Shown: positions 1 to 7,001 of the stretch, one piece after another
Layout of the letters: every line of letters starts with the position of its first letter
Position numbering within the stretch: the first letter of the stretch is position 1
From: Dissophora ornata
Lineage: Eukaryota; Mortierellomycota; Mortierellomycetes; Mortierellales; Mortierellaceae
Length of the DNA: 19,823 nucleotides
NCBI GenBank assembly: GCA_025201705.1
Contig: MU617189.1
Coordinates: forward strand, 1-19,823
Direction: 5' to 3'
Notes under the pieces: generated by a model
The model's input: only the letters and a program-made list of their open reading frames with translations
Told to the model about the DNA's origin: nothing
The model's database searches: none
Made by a program: the position numbers and the translations under genes

Positions 1-234
1 AAAAAAAAAAAAAGAAGGTTTTCCACCGCACTGATGCCCAAACCCTATGGAATGTAGTGGTTCAAAAAACAATATACCGTAATCGACTTGAGCCCACCCG
101 CATAGCACCGGTCTAACCTGAAGATAGGATCCGTACGAGTTTCTGTCAAAAATGGATGTGGTCCATGCTCTCTATCCCCCCGCCCTTTTTTTTCTTCTCT
201 TCCGCTTCTTCCCCGACTATCCAAAAAGCGAGAT
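1..234. other. Intergenic / 3' flank of the NBR1-like gene
   Basis: No gene is visible here. On the minus strand this is the 3' UTR and downstream flank of the NBR1-like gene, whose TAG is at 237-235. A T-rich run on the plus strand at about 186-193 and an A13 run at the window edge are simple sequence. No canonical AATAAA polyadenylation hexamer stands out. Confidence 0.5.
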
Positions 235-3200
235 CTATTCCTCATCTTCATCATCACTATCAATCACAACCACAAAGTCCTCCTCATCAGAAAACAGTCG
301 GCTCTCAGTCTCGGTCTCATCACCCACCGACTCATCACGTCCATACACCGATGACATCTCCGAGCGTGTCGTGAATCGACCCGAAATTGTCGACAGCTGA
401 TCCTCTGTCAACGACGCAGTCGTCGTCGTGCCACTCACATATACGCTCGCCAAAGATGGTGCCGTCCTCGTCGTCTCGGTCTCTGTCAACGTATCCATGT
501 TCGATGCAATCGTCGCACCCTCGCCACCGGCATCAGTCTCAGTAGTCTGGCTCCGTCGAGACCATGGTCCTGCATTGTTGCTATTGTTGTTCTCCTGATA
601 ATCGACCGTTGGGAAGATCATCACTGACGAACCGACAGAATCCAATCCACTATCCGAACCCTCCTCCACTAGGATATCGCACCAGACGCGTTGGCCAAAG
701 GGCTCACCCGACGGCGCAACCAGACGCCAGTACGAAATGTATCTTCCTGGCGAGGCTGGGGCCTTCAAATCCGCTGTGACACAGACCGACTCGCCCAACG
801 CCGCAATAGGGATCTTGAAAAAGGGTGTGTTGACGTTCACGTCCGCATCTGTGAACATGCGGTCGCCTCCCACATACTGGAGCACCGTCTCCTTGGGCCA
901 TTCACCTGGACCCGAGTTTGACATCTCCCAGATCTTCAGGAACTGGGAACCAGCCTGGATCACAGTGCCATCTTGAAGGTTGATATCCTTGACAAATGTA
1001 GCGCTGAACGCTGAACCCTGTGCGACAGCTGCGAGCGTGCTAGAGCTGCTGCTCGTGATCATGCTATGGAAACGAGAAAAAGAACGATTGTTAGTGGAAA
1101 TTCGGAATCTCCAAGGTTCTGATGGAAGGAGGGTGGAGGGGGGGGGTATTCATACCTTGCAACTGATTGTGAGAGTGTAAAAGCCTTTGGTGCTTCCTCG
1201 GGCTGTGATGGCGCAACAGTGCACGGTGTGCACGATGCAGAGGGTGCGGACGGTGCAGACATCACTGTGTTCGCCGCCTTTGCTATCTTTACAACACATA
1301 CAGGCTTTGCAGCCTTTGCTGTGTTTACAGCATTTACAGGATTCGCAGACGATGCGGTTGGCGCCTGAGCAGCAGATTCGACAGTCTGGGCGGCCCACAG
1401 GCCCACGGGGCAGAGCTCACCTGTTGACTGAGGGTGGTGGCAAACATGGTTTTCCCATCCATTTTTGTACATCATAGGAAGGAGAGGGAATTGCGCTACC
1501 GAGCGATGACTGATGGGCCTAGAGATCTTGATGAATAGATGGTCGACGTCATGTAGCGCGACCGGCGACGCCTCGCAGTTGCCACAGAGGTCATAGTCAG
1601 CACAGTTGCCGCACTATCAAAAGGCAAGAAATAAAAAGGGTCCGACATTAGAAATTGAGCGATCACTGACCAAATGTCAGGGATAAAACAATAAAACAAT
1701 AAAACGATAATACTTGCCTTGTAACGGACGCCAACGATGGGAGTGTCACATCCATCGCATATCACGCCAGAGTGCGACGTACGATCGATGCGGACCTTCA
1801 CCTGCCCAGGGTAGACAATCGGTGCGAAGCTGTGGCCCATGTGAAAGGTCCGAGTCAAGGGAAGGCACTCTTCACAGACATCGTAGTCAGGGCAAACAAA
1901 GCACTTGTAGCGCGTGCCACGGATGTTCATCGTGCACAAGTCACAACTGGCACAGTGTATCATATTCGTATCAGTTTGATCCAAGATCACCATCGACGGC
2001 GCCAACGATGACGATGACGATGACGATGGCGATGACGACGACGACGACGAGTTCGAGGGGCGATTGCACTTGTTAGAGCGCACTTTCCTGTAGCGAATAG
2101 GCGTCTCGATGGACTTGAAGACATGGCCAGGGGTGTGGTGATTTGGAGCGAGAGCAATGCACTTTTGGCAAAGGTCATAATTGGGGCAATTCTTGCACTT
2201 GTGTCGCACACCCCTGATCATACCGAGGCACATATCGCAATAAACATCTTGATGGATCACCTCTTCCTCTTCTTGTAGATGATAATAACAAGCAAAGTAT
2301 CAGAACATGATGCGTTTTTGTATCGCCCCCCGATGGATCGATCCTTCAAATCACTCTACAAATTTTGCATTTCGCTCACCTTCACAACTCTTCTTTTTCG
2401 CGGGCGCATCCTTCTTGCAGCTGGAGCTGGTACCCTGTTGTTTGCAGACGTCGTTCTTGCGCTTGTCTTTCTTACAGACGTCCTTCTCGCAAACGTCCTT
2501 CTCGCAGACATCCTTCTTGCAATCATTCTTCTTGGTGCAGACATCCTCCTTCTTCTGCACTGACGGGGGCGTGCACGACTCCCTCGGTGGTTGCTCGCAC
2601 CTGGCCGAAGGTGAGCACTTGGGGGTGTAGCGAGGTGGATCCGCAGCAAGGTCCTGGTTATTTGGCGACGATTCGACCACCTGAGGAGGAGGAGGGGGAG
2701 GAGGAGGAGCTGTTTTGGAAAGAAAAAAACAAAAAAAAAACGTGGCATTGTGTGTGTGTGCCAGCAAAAGAAATATAAAAGTTTTAGTGTGGTGTCGTAG
2801 TTGTACAAAGAGCCCGACTTTGCAAACCCACATGGCGTAAGAGACAATTTTTTTTTTGATCCATTATCCGACAGTTAATTAGTTTGCTTTTACCTTGCCA
2901 AGGCTCGACTGTCAGCTTGAGAACTGTCATGGGAGCATTGAGCGGCACAATTTCACTGGCGTAGATGACGGCAGCGACGACATCGCTGTCCTGCTTGATC
3001 AACGTCTTGGCTCCAGTATGGTCCTCGAAGTGGATGGTGAGTTTTGGCTGGTTGAACAGCGCACAGAGCTTATGGGGCACAGCACAAAGAGGATAGAGAG
3101 GGATGGAAATGAGTGAGCGAGTGAGTGAGTGAATATCGTGTGCATGTAAGGGTGTGTGTGAATGTATGGATGTATGTATGTTTGTATGTGTATGTATGTG

Positions 3201-3452
3201 TGTGCATGTGTGCGAGTGTGCGTGTACGCAAAAGAGCTGTAGCGGCAGTGTGGTTCTTGGCAAACACGTAGGTAGTCCCCAATCACATGAAGCCCACATT
3301 GGGGGCTGTTCCTCTCATTCACTCTCTACCTTCAAATGCAGACTCTCGTAGGTAAGCTTGGCTGCCTCCAATGGAATGCTAGTCCTGTCGACGTTGGCGA
3401 AGGCGAATCGTCGGTGTTCCCCCGCCAAGGTCGCCTTGACGATGCACAGCAT
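235..3452 (-). CDS. NBR1: NBR1-like selective autophagy receptor (PB1, 3x ZZ, FW domain, C-terminal LIR)
   Basis: Spliced CDS with exons 3452-3330, 3068-2894, 2709-2380, 2271-1718, 1613-1156 and 1063-235. It totals 2469 nt and 822 residues, and all five splice phases agree. NBR1/p62-type receptors tether cargo to Atg8/LC3 on autophagic membranes. Seen in the translation: PB1 domain (about 1-98) with the beta-1 lysine K6, R14-R15 and an acidic cluster HFEDHTG (54-60); a Pro then Cys/Lys-rich linker (100-209); ZZ fingers at about 216-264, 313-364 and 376-428, each with CxxC pairs and a YDLC or YDVC core; an Ala/Pro/Val-rich linker; and an FW (NBR1 central) domain at about 565-680 with its four tryptophans at 592, 602, 659 and 674. 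The tail ends in DEEDFVVVIDSDDEDEE, a probable LIR. No UBA domain follows. The ATG at 3452 is chosen because PB1 begins there; a spliced 5' extension cannot be excluded. Domain identity is near certain. Exon borders are inferred from splice signals and frame. Confidence 0.9.
1614..1717 (-). other. GC-AG intron inside the third ZZ finger
   Basis: On the minus strand the exon ends TACAAG and the intron opens GCAAGT, a GC donor with otherwise perfect consensus. The acceptor is GATAG just before TGCGGC. Splicing here gives VRYK followed by CGNCADYDLC, which restores the ZZ finger core in phase 0. The nearest GT (AAGGCAA/GTATTA) would not give this join. The intron is 104 nt. Confidence 0.8.
2448..2550 (-). 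repeat. 15-bp tandem repeat encoding Cys-(Glu/Lys)-Lys-Asp-Val pentapeptides
   Basis: Three clear 15-bp units lie at 2478-2522 (plus-strand core acgtccttctcgca), with degenerate units on both sides. Read on the minus strand they encode CKKDV, CEKDV and CEKDV between the PB1 and ZZ domains of the NBR1-like protein (about residues 154-188). The segment is dense in Cys, Lys and Asp. Confidence 0.8.
3112..3226. repeat. GTGA/TGTA microsatellite-like tract in the first NBR1 intron
   Basis: Imperfect GAGT, TGTATG and TGTG repeats fill much of the 261-nt intron 3069-3329. Both flanking exons splice in phase 0. This is simple-sequence DNA, and the reading frames that cross it are low-complexity artefacts. 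Confidence 0.7.
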
Positions 3453-3639
3453 GAGGTGCTTTTCACCGGTCTTTCGTCTCTGTTTCTGAGTAGGGGTGTG
3501 AGTTAGATGTGTGCGTGCGCGGTGGTGGTGTTGTGAGCGATGAACGTATGAGAGGAGGGGGATGAGGACGGGAAGAAGGGAGGGACGGTGGTAAGAAAAT
3601 GAGAAAAAAAGAAAGGGGGACCAAAAGGCGAAGTGCGGA

Positions 3640-3660
3640 GGGAGGGAGGGAGGGAGGGAG
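3640..3660 (+). repeat. GGGA repeat, G-quadruplex-capable
   Basis: Five GGG runs are each separated by a single A (3640-3658). This fits the classic four-run quadruplex pattern with one-base loops. It lies about 190 bp upstream of the NBR1-like start, with the G-rich strand being the template strand for that gene. Confidence 0.7.
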
Positions 3661-3849
3661 CAATGCTACGATGCGGTGCAGACGAGTAGACTCAGTAGAG
3701 GCAAAGCTGCGGTGTGACCATCCACGGTCGTGTGTGGGCAGGTCACATGATGTCTCTCTTTTTCCTTCCTCCAATGCCGTGATTTGTCCGCTCGGTGGTT
3801 TCAGCGCGTGGCAATGATATCCCAATCGTGCACACGAATGTGTTCGAGA

Positions 3850-3876
3850 GGGGAGGGGGAGGGAGGGAGGGAGGGG
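3850..3876 (+). repeat. Second GGGA repeat, G-quadruplex-capable
   Basis: The tract consists of G runs of 4, 5, 3, 3, 3 and 4 separated by single A residues. It is the same kind of motif and strand orientation as the tract at 3640, about 210 bp away. Confidence 0.7.
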
Positions 3877-4212
3877 ATAAGTTGCAACAGTCATTGCGCC
3901 ACGCCCTTGGCTATCTCATCGGACACATGTTGAGATCCGGTGTGCTGGGCGGTGGCAAGCTCTCGTTTCGTGTTGGTGGCGTCCTGAAATAGACAGAGTC
4001 GAAAAAAGTGGAATACGTAGCCCTTGCATGAAATACCTTCGAACACGTCGTTTCCTTCTCATGGGTATGAACCCCTTACAGTCTGCTACAACGCTGCCTT
4101 GTTTGATCCAGTTTTATCGAGCACGGGCGCGTGCGCACAAGATGACTGCTGATTCCTCAACTTTGCACGGGCGCCGATCTTTGCAGTCTTTGAAAACATG
4201 CAGTCTCATTGT

Positions 4213-4243
4213 TTTCTTTGGTCCTTTCCATGGACCAAAGAAA
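4213..4243. repeat. Perfect 12-bp inverted repeat with 7-nt loop
   Basis: The left arm TTTCTTTGGTCC (4213-4224) is exactly complementary to GGACCAAAGAAA (4232-4243), around the loop TTTCCAT. It is not followed by a T run and sits mid-intergenic, so it is not an obvious terminator. Its role is unknown. Confidence 0.85.
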
Positions 4244-4337
4244 GTCATGTAACGTGCAAGATCCACCACTCGGTATGGGTTCGCGTTTTTCTGCTGACCA
4301 CATCCCTGCCTTTCGCTCTCTCACGCTCTCACTCACT

Positions 4338-4366
4338 CCCTCCCTCCCTCCCTCCCACTCCCTCCC
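4338..4366 (-). repeat. CCCT tract, G-quadruplex-capable on the minus strand
   Basis: Five or more CCC runs have 1-base spacers apart from one 4-5 base spacer. On the minus strand this reads GGGAGGGAGGGA. It is the third such motif in the intergenic region and has the opposite strand polarity to those at 3640 and 3850. Confidence 0.65.
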
Positions 4367-4971
4367 TTCTCGATCTCTCTATCTCTTTTCAAGATGTGTG
4401 GGCTCCTGCGCGTGTATGACGCGCTCTCTGGCAATGACAACGCCTAGACCAAGAATAGGCAGTGCGAGGTAGAGCATCCGCCCTTCCTTCGGCAGCTCCT
4501 TCGGCAGCTCCTTCCGCTCTAATCCCGAGAGGCCCCTGCAGTGTCTTATCCTGGCAAAACCAACACTCTGGGGTCTGTGTACGCACCAGTGCGAGCGTGT
4601 GTATATTTGTGTGTATTAATACGTAAAACATCACACGCACAAGCAGAGGCCATGTCGTGACCTTGCGACGGCGAACACTACACTACATTGGGCTCAACAA
4701 ATGATGGCCCGGGAAAAAAAAACAGAGGGTAGCAGACGCACAATAAACAAAGACATCATGCGGCGTTTAATGTTGAGTCGTACCGGGTTATAAAATGATT
4801 GAAACGGTTCAAGGGATGTTGGTGGCGATGGGAGGGGGGTTATGGTGAAGATGGTCCATGGCTGCTACGAGAATCCACACACCACGTTTGCAATATTCGG
4901 TGCTCTTGCTTCGCCTCTTTGGCCGTAAATGAGAATACATATGTGAGAATGTGTACATATGTTCAATGTCG

Positions 4972-5016
4972 CTGTTTGATATGTTTGATATGTTTGATAT
5001 GTTTGATGTGTTTGAT
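4972..5016 (+). repeat. 9-bp tandem repeat, five units
   Basis: The units are ctgtttgat, three exact copies of atgtttgat, and gtgtttgat, back to back. The frame across it would read Met-Phe-Asp repeats, but no supported gene surrounds it. Confidence 0.85.
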
Positions 5017-5398
5017 AATTGCACGGCCGACAGCTATTTTCGTGGTGGAATTATTACCAAGCAGCTGTTCTTCCTTTGCCAGGCTCCTCGAGCGACAAGT
5101 CGCGCCATGGTCCATCGGGACGATAAGCGAAAGAGAGAGATTTATCCGCAAGGCGGTGCGGAAAGTGCCCAAGAATAGAGGAGGGATGAGATCGCACGCT
5201 AGCTCGCGATGTCTCGAAGAGCCCTGCGAATGGCGATTTTCTGTGGGGGGGTTGCACTGCCCTTTGGATATCAAAAGATGAAAAGATGGATGTGTGTACA
5301 AGGGCCATGTACCCTATCACAGCAAAAAATAGTTCGGCATTCAATCGTTCCATGATTGAGTCAAGGATGCGTCGTGCGCCGTTCGCTGTTCCGTCTAT

Positions 5399-5410
5399 TT
5401 TTATATAGAA
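5399..5410 (+). promoter_or_regulatory. Possible TATA element for the SKT5 gene
   Basis: A TATATA (5402-5407) lies in an A/T-rich stretch followed by a pyrimidine-rich leader from about 5460. If used, the 5' UTR would be about 430-450 nt and would contain upstream ATGs. The placement is an inference. Confidence 0.3.
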
Positions 5411-5885
5411 AAAAAAAGTAAAGGAAGAAAGGCCTTGGTTGTTGTCCGCTTGATACATGTTCCTGCCCTGCCCCCGCCTTTCCTCTTTCTTCCTTTCTTC
5501 TTTCATTCACGCAAGCCCTGGCATTCCTCATCATTCGTCGCTGCATCTGATCTCATTCCTCTGTACAACCCCGGCGCCTGTCCTGTTGATCACGCAGCTC
5601 GGTTGTGTTTGTATTTCCATCGTCTTCATATATTCTTCTCACACAAGGCACCGATATCGCATACTCTACCGATCTCTCTTCGTCTTCCCTTCCTTCCTTC
5701 CTTCTTTCCTTCTCTGTCAATTGGTCCATGCCCGCCTCTTACGCATAGCTCGCAGTCCAATTCTCCAGTATCAGCAACAACGATAGCAACGATAGCAACG
5801 ACATCTACGACCCCAACTATATCCACAGCAACAGCAGCTACCCTCAACAATAGAAGCAATAGAACACCCTTGCCTGCAGCCATCC

Positions 5886-6970
5886 ATGTCGTCGATCCAA
5901 CTGCAATCCACAGAGCAGGCGCCCATGTCGCCAGAGCCTTATCCAGGCACCGTCTCATATCCTCCACCGCCAATGCAAGAACAATATCAACTACCTTCGT
6001 TGATTCAAACACAAACACAGCGTCAGTCTTTTCCACCGCCACCCTCAATCATGCAGCAGCAGCAGCAGCAGCAGCAACAGCCACAACTTCAGCAGGAACA
6101 GCAGGGTCTTCGCCTAGCAAACACTCCCCCGCCCGACCATACCCCGTTTTCAGGAGGAAATCCAAGTGTGGTCTATGCTCTCCCGCAGCAGCCGCCGATG
6201 CAGATCGAGTACACCATGAATGTCCTGAGTATCAGCAGTGTCGACGGGCACCCTTATCAGCAACAGTATCAGCCGCAACCGCTATACCCTTATCAACAAC
6301 AACAACAACAGCAGGTACCTCCACAGACCAAAGTGGTCTCTAAGCAGCTGCCTCCGTTGCCTGGAGAGGCGCTGGCGCTGGCTCAGGCCCAGGCTCAGGG
6401 TCCAGTTCAGATCCCCGATGATGGGTCCAGCCAGAATTTGCCGGAACCATCGTCGCAACATCTGGTTCTGCCCCATCTGAACAACCAGAGTTCCTTTTCG
6501 GAGGATCTTGGATCGTTTCTCTCCAATCAAGAAGGCTTTCAAAGTCCCCTTCCTCTTTTGCCTTTTGAGAAGGATACACCCGCAAATAGCGCTTTCAACC
6601 CCGCCACTGCACCATCAGTCTCGCCGAAAGCGTCAGAGGTTCCAACCTCTTTTGCGGTGATCGAAGGGACCGTGTCGCCGCCGCCGCCTTCTGTAGCAAT
6701 GGTTCAGAACGGAGGTAGCGGTTATGCTGCAGTTCGTCCGCTTTCTAATTCCCAGATTGTAGCGTCCGCACCATCATCGGTTACTTCTGCTTCGCCAACC
6801 ACAGCCTTTACGCCGTCCGCCCATGCATATTCTGTTGCCACGATCGACCCCGCAGTGCCGACAACTCAGGGACAGGAACGCGAGCATGTGCAAGATACGG
6901 ACGGTGTGTCTCCGGGCCAAATGCAGAATCCACCACAGTTTCCACAGAACGCATATAACCCCGAGCAACA

Positions 6971-7001
<31 letters not shown>

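Larger units (their letters stand above)
3453..5885. other. Divergent intergenic region between the NBR1-like and SKT5 genes
   Basis: Two genes are transcribed outward from this 2.4 kb stretch. I find no convincing protein gene, tRNA or rRNA. It holds purine/pyrimidine tracts able to form G-quadruplexes, a 12-bp hairpin (4213-4243), a 9-bp tandem repeat (4972-5016), a short direct repeat of ccttcggcagct near 4495-4520, a TATAAAA on the plus strand at 4789-4795 with no gene after it, and CT-rich leader sequence from about 5460. Part of it probably supplies 5' UTR, possibly intron-containing, for one or both genes. Confidence 0.6.

Noticed and set aside
1187..1477. Cys-rich alternative frames (CCxxC-like) over the NBR1 linker, suggesting another zinc finger
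   Set aside because: The Cys pattern comes from TGC/TGT-rich repetitive DNA. The frame continuous with ZZ3 and the FW domain is the Ala/Pro-rich one.
3463..3894. 143-codon minus-strand open frame upstream of PB1
   Set aside because: Composition is Leu/Pro/Ser low complexity produced by the GGGA/CCCT tracts. It ends beyond a good acceptor (CTACTCAG) and shows no domain.
3891..3983. A possible extra upstream exon on the minus strand: polypyrimidine plus CAG acceptor then 31 open codons ending TGA
   Set aside because: It has no homology, no donor that joins in frame to the PB1 exon, and it ends in a stop. It might be 5' UTR, but PB1 starts cleanly at the ATG at 3452.
4799..5281. 160-codon plus-strand open frame just after a TATAAAA
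   Set aside because: The start is only a few bases from the TATA, the composition is Cys/Arg-rich and random, and it runs through the 9-bp repeat. There is no recognisable motif.
5435..6343. 302-codon plus-strand frame overlapping the SKT5 start
   Set aside because: It begins at a non-ATG codon, is made of Thr/Ala/Ser runs from CAA/CAG repeats, and overlaps the well-supported SKT5 frame.
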